NCBI GenBank assembly: GCA_033391075.1
Contig: JAWPMV010000001.1
Span: 1,674,001-1,738,000 of the forward strand
Direction: 5' to 3'
Origin: Bacteroidia bacterium
GTDB lineage: Bacteria; Bacteroidota; Bacteroidia; J057
DNA length: 64,000 nt
Every line of letters starts with the position of its first letter. Position 1 is the first letter of the stretch. Of this stretch, positions 9,821-18,836 are shown in pieces. Under the pieces are notes generated by a model. That model did no database searches. It worked only from the letters and a program-made list of their open reading frames with translations, and was not told the origin of the DNA. The translations under genes and the position numbers were made by a program.

Positions 9821-12643
9821 TTATTTAAGTACATCGGGACTGAGGTAAACGCCGTTTACGAGTACGCCATCCAACTCTTTAATGCCCAATTCTGTTGCGA
9901 GCTTGCGAATCACTTTGCTTGCCTGGGAAATATCAGGGGCAAAAGAAAATGCTTTATAAGATTTGGGATCAAGGTCTTTGACCGTCTGAGTTTTGCGAAT
10001 GAGATGTACATTGAGCCTTTCTTCATGTATTTCAATAGAAGGCAAGGAACGATATCTCAAGTAATCGCAGCTGTGAAGGCCCAGATGAAAGAGCTCTGTA
10101 TAAAAATCCACCTTTTCTTCTTCGCTGAGATGTAAGGGGTCCAGACGATCCAGTTTTTTGAGCATTTGCCCATAGCCTTTGTAGAGATTTTTGATATAAT
10201 CTGCATCCAGATCGTTCTGCCCCTTGGACTGAATCACCTGTTTGTAGATGTCTATCATGGTCCCGAATTTTGCGACCCTTTCTGGTCCAATCCGATACTC
10301 AGACAAAGCCTTTTCTGTATTCAAACCCGGGATCAATTCGGTCAATACTTTATCCAGTTCTTCCAAACTGTTTTGGCTCTCTTCGCTGATGGCCAGGCGT
10401 ATTTGTTGGTAGATCAGGCCATTGATGAGAGGTTTGACTACTTCTGGTCTGAAATTGAGCTTGTGAAGCCCGGATTCCTGATAAATACTTAGGTCTGTCA
10501 ACAAAGCCAGCACCTGATCAACCAGAGAAATGAAGGCTAGTTTGACATCTTTGTCTTGCTTAAGGGATGTGCTGATTTTGTCAATTGTAATTTTCGTTGG
10601 CTGCGTCGCCTGCTCTATCAGCTGCGCATTTTTGAGATGCTTCTGAATTTCTCCTTTGCTATTCTTATCCAGCACCAGGATATGGATCAGTTTTTCCAGC
10701 TCTTGTATTTTATCCGAACCCTTATTCAGGTGTTTGCAGATATCTATCAGTTTTCCCAATGCTAGCTTGCTTTCCCCCTTGAGCTGAAGTTCGAAAGATT
10801 CATGGAGGCTCAGCTTATCTGATAATTTCGCCCAGGATTTTTGAAGCTCTGTTTTATGGTGGCTGTCCATATAGGAGACGAAACTCCCAATCACCTTACG
10901 GATATCAGCTCGAATATCGACTATGTCGAGTATACTTTGATCTACTCCATTTACCTGATCCAGCTTTTCTCCCAAAGGCTTTAATTCTTTTTCCGGGAGA
11001 TTTAGGATTTCTCCTGAGTTCAGAAGGAAGCTCTTTAAATCATCTAATAGATTATCTATTTCGCTTCGGCTTATGATCAGGCATAGTTGACTAATAAAAT
11101 TCTCATAACTAGTGAGTCTTTCTCCTCTAAGTTTCGATTCCTGATCCAAACCCAATTTTTCACCGAGTAAAGCCGAATACTTTTGATTAAGTAATTGGTA
11201 GGTCTTTTCCAATTCAAAACTTTTCTCCCGTTCGGTTTCCAATTGCTTATAGAGGAATTCTTCCTGTTTGTTGAATTGGGTTTGGAGAAAGTTTTTATAA
11301 TCAGAACCCTGTCGTTCCAGTTCATGGCTCAATTTGCTTATCTCAGTATAGAGGCCGTTTTGGCCTTCTTTCTGTTGGAGCTTATCGAGAATTTCGTTGA
11401 GAATGCCCAACTGCTCTCCATTCGTTTCAGAAGAAGCTATTTGTGGAATTTGAACTTCTATTTTCTCTACCTGTCCATGGGTATGACTACTTCCATTGGG
11501 AAGCGCTAATTGAAATTTTTCAATCTTCTGTTGGAGAATTTGGCTTACTTCTTTGATCTCATGGGCGGCGACACGGCTATTTTCAGTAAGGATGAAACTT
11601 AGCTCTTTGCTATCTTTTGCACTCTCGATTTCGTGGACAAAAATTCGGGTGCGGTCGCCCAGTTTTCTGCTTCCGTTTGTTGAAGAGATTTGTACTTTCT
11701 CTATAGGTTTGGCTGTATCACCAATGGGGGTATTGGCTTTTTCCTTTGGTTCTTTTTTCTTTCTCAGTCTAAAAAAACTCAGACCAAGTGGAACGAACAT
11801 CAAAGCTGAAAATAGGGGAAAGAACCAGGCTTGCCAGGGATTGCTTTGGCTTGGTACGTAGGTAGATGGAGTTTGAATTTCTGCCCGAAGGTTCTTATTC
11901 ATATGGGCAAGCAATAAATCATTCGGGTTTTCCAGAGATTTTGTCTCCGCTACATCCTGAAATTCCCCTCCTTCCAGGTAAATTTCTTCTTTTTCTTTCA
12001 ATAGAAAGGCAAGGGAGTTGATGATTACCTCCTGATAACTTGGCTTTTGTCTGGCATTGAGGAGGTTTTCCAATTCCGCTTCATCCGAAATTCCTAACTG
12101 ATTCAAGATGAGGGCTATTTTTTGTTCCTTGCTGTTCCCGATTATGAAATCCGGTTTTGCTTCTGCAAGCATATCCTCATAATTCCTGAAAGAAGGAAAG
12201 ATTACTTCATTGAAACTCCTTAAAAAAACTTTGTCCAGTTTGTCTTTGTTTTCCTGGGAAAAGCGATAATAGTCCAGATTAGAGGTCGCGGAAATCGGCC
12301 CTTTCTGAAGCGGAATATAGAGGCTCCCACTAGGGTAAGCGAAATAGAGGCTGTCCTTGCCTGGAGACATGTAAATCCGAACTACCCGACTTTGTTTAAT
12401 CTGTATGAGTTTATTCCCCTGAATAAATCCATGTTTTTCTCCTGCTGGATTCTTTAATTGAAGGGCCTTCGCTCGCAGCTTTTCCAGGGTTTGGGCGGCT
12501 GGATCTTTTTGTGGATTTTCTCTGAATTCCAGTGAGGGAAAGAGAAAAATAAGCGAAAAGAATAAACCCAAGCCCAATAACAAAGCCATGATGCTATAGG
12601 AATAGAGGGGATCTCTCTTGATATGTTGATTCATTTTTTCCAT
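9821..12643 (-). CDS. Two-TM coiled-coil protein of the SEDS-PBP operon
   Basis: This protein of 940 residues is not one I can assign to a family. It has TM1 at about 17-36, an extracytoplasmic part of about 230 residues, TM2 at about 270-290 followed at once by a basic stop-transfer segment (RLRKKKEPKEK), and about 640 cytoplasmic residues that are mainly helical. Coiled coil is strongest at about 390-540 ('LYTEISKLSHELERQ', 'QLETEREKSFELEKTYQLLNQ'). No Walker motif is visible. The layout would let it carry a signal from the periplasm to a cytoplasmic filament or ATPase. It is encoded 18 bp after the SrfB-like ATPase and before the SEDS-PBP fusion, so a linker role similar to MreC/RodZ is plausible but unproven. 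Met4 is an equally possible start. Confidence 0.7.
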   Translation of the reverse strand: MEKMNQHIKRDPLYSYSIMALLLGLGLFFSLIFLFPSLEFRENPQKDPAAQTLEKLRAKALQLKNPAGEKHGFIQGNKLIQIKQSRVVRIYMSPGKDSLYFAYPSGSLYIPLQKGPISATSNLDYYRFSQENKDKLDKVFLRSFNEVIFPSFRNYEDMLAEAKPDFIIGNSKEQKIALILNQLGISDEAELENLLNARQKPSYQEVIINSLAFLLKEKEEIYLEGGEFQDVAETKSLENPNDLLLAHMNKNLRAEIQTPSTYVPSQSNPWQAWFFPLFSALMFVPLGLSFFRLRKKKEPKEKANTPIGDTAKPIEKVQISSTNGSRKLGDRTRIFVHEIESAKDSKELSFILTENSRVAAHEIKEVSQILQQKIEKFQLALPNGSSHTHGQVEKIEVQIPQIASSETNGEQLGILNEILDKLQQKEGQNGLYTEISKLSHELERQGSDYKNFLQTQFNKQEEFLYKQLETEREKSFELEKTYQLLNQKYSALLGEKLGLDQESKLRGERLTSYENFISQLCLIISRSEIDNLLDDLKSFLLNSGEILNLPEKELKPLGEKLDQVNGVDQSILDIVDIRADIRKVIGSFVSYMDSHHKTELQKSWAKLSDKLSLHESFELQLKGESKLALGKLIDICKHLNKGSDKIQELEKLIHILVLDKNSKGEIQKHLKNAQLIEQATQPTKITIDKISTSLKQDKDVKLAFISLVDQVLALLTDLSIYQESGLHKLNFRPEVVKPLINGLIYQQIRLAISEESQNSLEELDKVLTELIPGLNTEKALSEYRIGPERVAKFGTMIDIYKQVIQSKGQNDLDADYIKNLYKGYGQMLKKLDRLDPLHLSEEEKVDFYTELFHLGLHSCDYLRYRSLPSIEIHEERLNVHLIRKTQTVKDLDPKSYKAFSFAPDISQASKVIRKLATELGIKELDGVLVNGVYLSPDVLK

Positions 12644-12661
12644 TGTGTGGGTAGCTAAGGA

Positions 12662-15600
12662 TTAAATACCGAGGATATCGCTGAGGTCATCTGGCTTATT
12701 CTTTTTCAATTTTTGAGGATCTCTAATCAAACCGATGCCGTCTCCTAAGCTTTCTTCTTCCTCATTTTCTTCTTCCTTGTGTTCTGTCCCATTTAGGGGA
12801 AGTATTTCCTCTGCTTTTTCTCCATTTATTCGCTTGCCAGTTTCATGATCCAGTCCCAATTGCTCGAAACTTTCTACGGGCACCAATTCAAGACTCTCCT
12901 CTTTGATTTCTTCATCAGGTCCTTCCAACTCCTCTGAAATCAGAATCGGATCTGCGGAGAATATGTCATCCATATTGGGCAATTCGGTATGTGCTCCCAG
13001 GTATTTTTCTGCCAGCTCACGGGCCAATTTATCGTGCTCTTCTTTTGCTTTTAGCGCCTGATGATCTATCACGGATATGGGTAACTTCGATCCTCCTAAT
13101 TCGATGAAAGGGAAGACTGATTTGATGAGGAGGCCATCCTTCTGAGAAGTATCCTCCAATTGAAGACCGATTTTTCGGGTCTCCTTTATCCTGCCATCCT
13201 CATCCAGAATCCTGCAATAGAAATCTTCTCCTCCATAAAACAATTTGAAGTCATGTCCCTGCATCCATTTTTCAATATTGACCTTGTCGCCATTGATGAA
13301 TACAGTGGAGCCACGAGGGATGATGTTGGAGCCAGAAAGGAAGAAATTGATGTCGACTTCTGAGATGTTACGGTTGTGCCATAGGCTGCTTCCCCTGCTC
13401 AAATGCACCACAAAATTTCTTTTAAACCAATCTCCAACGGGCTTCAACTGGTTCTGGAATTTGTTCAGGGCTTTTTTTCCATTCTGAAGCTTTGAAGTTG
13501 GCTCTGTAGATTCTCCATTAAGTTTTCCTTCTTTCTTTTCTCCATTGATATGGGGCCTGTTCTCTTCTATTTGATTTACGAATGGAATGCCTATTAAAGA
13601 AGAAAGATGATTGATCTCTTGTTGACCCAGGGCCCCATGCAGACAGACTTTTTTAGGATTGTTGGCCATGGTCATGAAATTGCTATCGGCCAGGCCTTCT
13701 GTTTCCCATACGAAATCACTCAGTTTCTCCTTCATTTTTTTGAGTAAATCCTGAAAGAGAAAGGACCTGCCTGCAAAAAGGATTTTTTTGAATTTCAGTC
13801 TTTTGCCATCCACTTTGAGAGAGGATAAATTTTGACAAAAGGTTTCGGCCATTTCTTCTACCTGCTGCTCAATGAATCCAAAGTCATCCTGAATTGAAAA
13901 GGAACGCTGAAAAGAATTTCTATCGTAGTTTTCAATTTTGAAGATGTTGATGATCCATTTATTCAGGGTTGCGAGTGGAGAATTGGATTCGTTCTTATCT
14001 ACATAGTCTGTAAGAGAAATTTCTTCTCCATCTTCTCGCATATTGGATCGATAGGCTGGATCCAATACATATGCTTCTTTGATACGGGTCCTTATTTCAT
14101 CTGCTTTGAGTTTCTGAGTTGCTGGATCATTAAAGGAAATTTTCAATTGCTCGATCAAGCTTAAAAATTCGATAATCTCATTTAGATTTGCGTCAGAAGA
14201 GTGGGAGAGGAGATAGGTTTCCATAAACTCTCGACGCTTGTTGGCATCTTCTGAATAAAAAATGGCTAATACAGTTTCTATAAAAGAATAACTGATGAGA
14301 TTTCCTGCGCCAATAAAGCCATCTCGATAAATACTCGAATAGCTTTTGATGTCTCCTTCTTCATTCTCTTTGTCTACCCGAATAATGGAGATATCGGTTG
14401 TCCCCTTTCCTCCGTCAATGATTAGAAACTGATCCTGGTATTGAGGATCGAGCTCATTGAGCATCCCGAGAAAAGTCGCATCACTTTCAGATAAAATCTG
14501 GATCTCCAGACCAGCAAACTGATAACTTTCATATAAGTCTTTCTGCCAGTCTTTTAGCAAGCCTTCGATCAATTCATGGATCAGGGATTGACGATATACA
14601 TTGGGTACCAGAAGCGTCAGGTGGACATAGGGAGAAATCCGCTCCCGTGTCGCTTTCCGGATGACTTTGAAAAGGGTATGTAAAAACTTATTGAGCGCTA
14701 TGCGGTAAATCAGGTGGTTGAGTTGGGAAAAACTCACATCTTTGGAACCCATGGGATCGGGATTGTCCGCTTCTTTTTCAAACTGAATACGCTTATTGAA
14801 AAAATCTTTTAGTGCAGCGAGTTTGAGATTGGGGGCCAAAAATCTGTGTTTTGCCCATAAGTCCTCGATTTGTTTGCTGGTAAGAACGTTTACCAATTCT
14901 TCAGAATCCTCAACTCTTTGTGTCAGACTGAATCCTAATTCGGGATCAGAACCCGGCTGTCCCGGAGGATCATTGGGGCCTGATTTTCCGTGCTTATTTT
15001 TGATGAAGATATCTGATTTGAACAAGCTTTCATCTTCCAATTCCTGGTAGAACATTTTTCGCCCGTCCTTCCTGCGCAATTCCCCTTCCTTATATCCATA
15101 AAAATCTTCAGCGATGCGTGAAAGTATATCCACATCATCCTTTTTCCCGTGGGGATTGATAATCCGCATCTGCAGAGAATCAGAACCGAAATCAATGATT
15201 CCTCGATAAAGCGGATTTTGACGGTCCTTTTCTGTTATGATATGTATAATCAGGGTGCAGAGATAGCTTGGGCCTTTATGAGGTGCCTGAAATTCTATTT
15301 CCAGATAAATCCGATCCAGGTGTTTTTTGGGATCTTTAGCTTTATCTTTTTTCAGGATGAGTGAGCTTTGGCCAGCTACTGAAAAAAACAATTGATCGTC
15401 GGCCATTTTTAGGCTTTTACTCCCATTTTGCTCGCCTTTTTTTAAGAGGAGCCCGGAACCTGAATTGAGTTCGGGTTCGAACTTCAGTTTGATGAATGCC
15501 TGCTGTAAATCTGAGTTACCCGGAAGAATCCGATCTTTAGGGAAATCCTTTTGTTCACTGATCGTACAGATCGCTTTTTGTAAACTAAAATCAGCGGTAC

Positions 15601-15769
15601 CGTTGAGGCTGACGAAATTTGTATCATCAAAAATCTTGAGGATTTCCTGATTGCCCTGGGATTCCTGAACGAAGAACTGATGAAAAGGGTCAGAACCTTC
15701 GTAGTATGATTTTTTCAGGTTGCATACGTGCATCCGTCTCCCATATAGTCTAAGGGGAAAAGCGTACAT
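12662..15769 (-). CDS. SrfB-like actin/Hsp70-fold ATPase (1035 aa)
   Basis: This cytoplasmic protein carries the ATP-binding motifs of the actin-Hsp70-sugar kinase fold. Phosphate-1 is 'IIDFGSDSLQMRI' with Asp193. Phosphate-2 is 'LIIDGGKGTTDISII' with Asp452, Gly-Gly, Thr-Thr and Asp459. An adenosine-type motif is 'KILFAGRSFLFQDLLKKM' near residue 660. The length and the strongly conserved phosphate-2 strand fit the family called virulence factor SrfB (about 1000 aa), which is my best match from memory; MreB (about 340 aa) is far shorter. The C-terminal 250 residues are a beta-rich region followed by an acidic Glu-rich tail ending at 'LSDILGI'. First gene of the operon; the following coiled-coil gene is 18 bp away. 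It probably drives or scaffolds the envelope machine encoded after it. Confidence 0.7.
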   Translation of the reverse strand: MYAFPLRLYGRRMHVCNLKKSYYEGSDPFHQFFVQESQGNQEILKIFDDTNFVSLNGTADFSLQKAICTISEQKDFPKDRILPGNSDLQQAFIKLKFEPELNSGSGLLLKKGEQNGSKSLKMADDQLFFSVAGQSSLILKKDKAKDPKKHLDRIYLEIEFQAPHKGPSYLCTLIIHIITEKDRQNPLYRGIIDFGSDSLQMRIINPHGKKDDVDILSRIAEDFYGYKEGELRRKDGRKMFYQELEDESLFKSDIFIKNKHGKSGPNDPPGQPGSDPELGFSLTQRVEDSEELVNVLTSKQIEDLWAKHRFLAPNLKLAALKDFFNKRIQFEKEADNPDPMGSKDVSFSQLNHLIYRIALNKFLHTLFKVIRKATRERISPYVHLTLLVPNVYRQSLIHELIEGLLKDWQKDLYESYQFAGLEIQILSESDATFLGMLNELDPQYQDQFLIIDGGKGTTDISIIRVDKENEEGDIKSYSSIYRDGFIGAGNLISYSFIETVLAIFYSEDANKRREFMETYLLSHSSDANLNEIIEFLSLIEQLKISFNDPATQKLKADEIRTRIKEAYVLDPAYRSNMREDGEEISLTDYVDKNESNSPLATLNKWIINIFKIENYDRNSFQRSFSIQDDFGFIEQQVEEMAETFCQNLSSLKVDGKRLKFKKILFAGRSFLFQDLLKKMKEKLSDFVWETEGLADSNFMTMANNPKKVCLHGALGQQEINHLSSLIGIPFVNQIEENRPHINGEKKEGKLNGESTEPTSKLQNGKKALNKFQNQLKPVGDWFKRNFVVHLSRGSSLWHNRNISEVDINFFLSGSNIIPRGSTVFINGDKVNIEKWMQGHDFKLFYGGEDFYCRILDEDGRIKETRKIGLQLEDTSQKDGLLIKSVFPFIELGGSKLPISVIDHQALKAKEEHDKLARELAEKYLGAHTELPNMDDIFSADPILISEELEGPDEEIKEESLELVPVESFEQLGLDHETGKRINGEKAEEILPLNGTEHKEEENEEEESLGDGIGLIRDPQKLKKNKPDDLSDILGI

Positions 15770-15808
15770 ATCTATTGAATTTATGAGCTTTGTTTTTCGC
15801 TAGAATAA

Positions 15809-15850
15809 GGTGTAAATGATCGAGATTAATGATCTCTATGTGTGTTTACC
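15809..15850. promoter_or_regulatory. Dyad upstream of the SrfB/SEDS-PBP operon
   Basis: An inverted repeat GAGAT-TAATG-ATCTC (15822-15836) lies 53-67 bp upstream of the SrfB-like start codon. It is flanked by a looser outer dyad, GGTGTAAAT on the left and TGTTTACC on the right. The size and place fit an operator or promoter-proximal binding site. No regulator gene is adjacent, so the binder is unknown. Confidence 0.35.
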
Positions 15851-15928
15851 ATTAGGTAAAGCCATACCGGTCCATGCAACAAAAAGTTGCGCGAAATAAC
15901 TTAAATATGTTATGTGAGGATTTTTATG

Positions 15929-16813
15929 TTAGTAAGCTGCTAAACCATAATTGATGTTTTGTTCTTGATGAGCCTTTATGTATCCATCAAAATCTCCAGC
16001 TTTCCCATTTATCTTCAGGTTCGGGTTCCGTTTGTTGAACTCTTTTTCTAAAGACTGCAAAAATTTCTCATCGTTTAAAGTTTTGCGAAAAAAGACGACA
16101 TTTCTCCAATAGTGTCGATAGTTATATGCACCTGCATAGTGCTTGATAGCTACCTGGATATCGGTTTCGTCAGCTTTCCTCCTTCGCTTTCTAAAACAGC
16201 TCAACATGCGTCCGACTGCATCGAGGTTCAGAATGGGGTGAAAGCGATCATCGTGTTGTATGAGTTTCTTTCTATCATAATTATTCTTTTCAATCAGGTT
16301 TCTCAGCATTCTGCCGTGGGTCTTGGATTTCAGTAGATTAAAGCCTTTGTACGTCTTCAATCCAAAGTCTGAGGCTGTACTTCCCTGCATATGACAAATG
16401 CCAATTCCTCCATCATCCAGGCAATTGGGTAGCATATCTGCTCCTCCTGTTTCCTGTATGACCATAGCCAAAACCAGGTTTTTAGGGAGATCGTATTTCT
16501 TTTCTACTTTCTCCGAAATATTTTGAAATCTCAAGGCTCGCAATACACGGCCCATGTTTTTTGTCTTGGAATCTACGGCATCAACGCCGCAACGGCTGAC
16601 CTTGCCGATCATACGCAGATTTTCCATGACGGGTTCCTTATGAATAACTTTGTAGGAGAAATTCTTACCAGGCTTGCTTTTTTTGCAAGTATTATTGGTA
16701 AGTCCCTGGACGGGAGCCTTCCTCTGAACAGCTAATTTGTTAACAGAGATCGGTCCGCTAATTAAGAACAGGATTAATGAGTAAGTAAGTACGCTATGCA
16801 TTCTTTCTATCAC
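15929..16813 (-). CDS. Lytic transglycosylase-like (SLT fold) exported protein
   Basis: This protein of 294 residues has an N-terminal signal segment (about 1-27). The domain at about 105-240 has the order of a soluble lytic transglycosylase: 'YDLPKNLVLAMVIQETGG' with the candidate catalytic Glu121, then 'DDGGIGICHMQGSTASDFGL' in place of the usual G-LM-Q motif, and later 'IQVAIKHYAGAYNYRHYW' like the N-Y-G-G region. Such enzymes cut the glycan strands of peptidoglycan in the periplasm. The gene lies 159 bp upstream of the SEDS-PBP operon on the same strand, so a cleaving enzyme is next to a synthesising machine. It may be co-regulated with the operon. An in-frame ATG at 16801 is an alternative start. 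Confidence 0.75.
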   Translation of the reverse strand: MIERMHSVLTYSLILFLISGPISVNKLAVQRKAPVQGLTNNTCKKSKPGKNFSYKVIHKEPVMENLRMIGKVSRCGVDAVDSKTKNMGRVLRALRFQNISEKVEKKYDLPKNLVLAMVIQETGGADMLPNCLDDGGIGICHMQGSTASDFGLKTYKGFNLLKSKTHGRMLRNLIEKNNYDRKKLIQHDDRFHPILNLDAVGRMLSCFRKRRRKADETDIQVAIKHYAGAYNYRHYWRNVVFFRKTLNDEKFLQSLEKEFNKRNPNLKINGKAGDFDGYIKAHQEQNINYGLAAY

Positions 16814-17443
16814 TTAATAAGTTCAGATATCGGTATATCCGGATCGAACGAGTATTAAGAAAATTTTGATAGTTACTGTAGCACAGCTCCTGATGGGGAG
16901 GCCTTCTTCTACGTTTGTTATTTCTACAAGTATCACTCCTGATACCCTAAATTCTATCAAACAATTTGAAATTTTCTTAAAAATCAGTAAGCAGGTGTCA
17001 TATCTATACACTTCTGAACGATCGCAGATGTATAATAGACCGTTGTTTTTTCCGAGGGTTGCAGGCATTCTTTTGACCCTTCCGCTGCGGCCCCGTTTCT
17101 CTCAGGAGAGAAAGAACGCGCATATGGCAGTTTGGGATGAAGAAAGATATAAGTACGATTGCAGGATATGTGGTCACTCCTTTGGATCGTAGAGTCAAGG
17201 GAGTGTGGGCCTGAGGTGGTGGGTTCTCTTTAAATCTGCAATCATGCAGCAAATTATTGGCATTAAATAGCTACTGCCATCTGGATTTCAGATGAATTAC
17301 GGAAATTCACCAAAGCCAAAATTAGACGATTGGGGGTTTTGCGCTTTACCGTAAAAACTTAGAATGCCTTCTAAAAATCCGTTCCGAATCCTTGAACGAT
17401 TGATGTTTGTTTGTAATACTACTCACATTAACACATCAAGATC
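16814..17443. other. 630-bp region without a convincing gene
   Basis: The reading frames here (the longest about 108 codons) lack protein-like composition and overlap each other on both strands. One structural element is visible: a perfect hairpin TTTCTCTC-AG-GAGAGAAA at 17096-17113, with no T-run after it. The region separates the minus-strand lytic transglycosylase from the plus-strand gene at 17444 and so should hold the promoters of both. No clear Bacteroidota promoter could be fixed. Confidence 0.5.
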
Positions 17444-18043
17444 ATGCATTCTACCTCCTCCCTTAGATGCTTTATCAAGCAAAACCGCTCAGCCCTTTAT
17501 TGCTTTTTCTTAAGTGGTCTTTTCTTTTTCCTTGCTTCATTGGATATGCAAGGCAGCAATTCAGGAAAACTTGTTTCCATCAGTCCGTTAATCGGACCGG
17601 AGATTGACCATGATGAATACTTTCGATACCGTTTTCAGGAAATCGAAGATGTTCATAAGAGAGATTTTCTTTCTGCCCGAGTTTTTCAATTGAAAGAAAA
17701 CCTCTTCCTGTTGCAAATAGAATTAAAAGGCGGTAAAGAGCGCATAAAATCCTTCAAGAAGGATATCCTCACTCTTTTCCGTTTGAATGTTCAACGATAT
17801 GGTAAAAAATTGCTGAGAAGTTATGATAGACTCGAATCTGAAATGGATGAAGGGCAACATCCTATTGTTCGGATTGAATTGACCAATGATATCAATATGA
17901 TTGGGCAAGTGATATCTCTCGGAACAGATACTCTCAGCCTGAAGAGCAGCATCGGGGAATTTAAATTCTCTTTAGAGACAGTCAGGCTTATCACATTCGA
18001 GGAGCAGATCGATTCGAAAGATGGTATTGCCTTTGCCAAATAA
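17444..18043 (+). CDS. Exported protein of unknown function with small beta-rich C-terminal domain
   Basis: This protein of 199 residues has a hydrophobic N-terminal segment at about 18-34 ('YCFFLSGLFFFLASLDMQG'), likely a signal peptide or anchor. The middle is charged and helical. The last 50 residues ('RIELTNDINMIGQVISLGTDTLSLKS' and onwards) read like a five-strand LSm/SH3-type barrel of the kind often attached to Bacteroidota envelope proteins. I do not recognise the family. The gene stands alone; a convergent gene begins at 18138 on the other strand. Confidence 0.55.
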   Translation: MHSTSSLRCFIKQNRSALYCFFLSGLFFFLASLDMQGSNSGKLVSISPLIGPEIDHDEYFRYRFQEIEDVHKRDFLSARVFQLKENLFLLQIELKGGKERIKSFKKDILTLFRLNVQRYGKKLLRSYDRLESEMDEGQHPIVRIELTNDINMIGQVISLGTDTLSLKSSIGEFKFSLETVRLITFEEQIDSKDGIAFAK

Positions 18044-18137
18044 TAGGTGGGGCCTAAATAAGAGCTTACAAATTATGAGCGCTCCTTATGGGAAAAGCGC
18101 GATTGGAGCATCCTCGTCTGGGGGTGCTTCCTGTGCC

Positions 18138-18596
18138 TCAGGCAAACTCTGAAAATATTCTTTGCTGAAGGTCGTATTGGATTGCTGCCTGTCTTTCGAT
18201 CATTTCTCGGGGAATATGGCAACTCAGACTTCTGGAAAATAATTCATCATTAAAATAGGGATCAAAAAGACTGATATAGTCTCTTTCGTATTGGGTGATA
18301 CTTTCCCATTTCAGATTCAAGGCCAAAAAATGAACAGCATCGAAGGCTTTATTGGATTGATGAAAATTGCAGCGCGCCTGTATTCCTTTCATCGTAGCAC
18401 CTACATAAACAACTGCTCCTTTAAGGGTAAGAAAATAGACTCCCTGCCTACGATTTTTAAAGGGACTGAGTCGCTTTGAAAAGTATTTGATCTTGCCCGG
18501 CCGGTAGATAGGAAAATGTATAGACGCATCAAAGAGAGCAATAAGCTCAGCCTGGGTGAATAGCGCATACAAGCCTTTGGCCTTGTTGGGAGTCAT
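18138..18596 (-). CDS. GIY-YIG nuclease-domain protein
   Basis: This protein of 152 residues has a GIY-YIG core: Gly52-Val-Tyr54, then Val63-Tyr64-Val65-Gly66 within 'RQGVYFLTLKGAVVYVGAT', Arg75, and a downstream 'TQYERDYISLFDPYFN' with candidate metal-binding Glu104 and Asn116. These match the expected order and spacing of catalytic residues for this nuclease fold. The first 45 residues are an extra N-terminal extension ('LYALFTQAELIALFDASIHF'). Stand-alone proteins of this type occur in mobile and host contexts; no transposon or phage gene lies nearby. The function could be DNA repair or restriction-like, but nothing here decides it. Confidence 0.75.
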   Translation of the reverse strand: MTPNKAKGLYALFTQAELIALFDASIHFPIYRPGKIKYFSKRLSPFKNRRQGVYFLTLKGAVVYVGATMKGIQARCNFHQSNKAFDAVHFLALNLKWESITQYERDYISLFDPYFNDELFSRSLSCHIPREMIERQAAIQYDLQQRIFSEFA

Positions 18597-18836
18597 TTTT
18601 GCTTACGTATGGGTAATAGGCAAAGTAGAAAAAAATCAAGTTCGATTCAAGGTTTTGTATAAAGCATGGGTTCAAAATATTTGAACAGGTAGATTTTATG
18701 TGGGCCTGGTAGATTCCGAGGAATTGCTTTTAATAGGCAGTATTTTTGCTTTTTTGCCTATAAGAAGACAATTTATTTCATGGGAAATCGAGAAACTATT
18801 AACTCGTATTTTCCCTTCGAAAGCAACATCAAATTT

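Noticed and set aside
9604-9834. 76-codon minus-strand frame in the operon gap
   Set aside because: The composition is not protein-like, it overlaps the end of the 940-aa gene, and its sequence overlaps repeat-like DNA.
12662-15769. MreB or DnaK for the ATPase
   Set aside because: The protein is 1035 residues long, and its phosphate motifs are spaced too widely (Asp193 to Asp452) for MreB. It has no DnaK substrate-binding domain that I can see.
16866-17192. 108-codon plus-strand frame ending in a Cys-x-x-Cys-like segment ('DCRICGHSFGS')
   Set aside because: There is only one CxxC pair, the composition is poor, and overlapping frames of similar length occur on the other strand. It is more likely chance.
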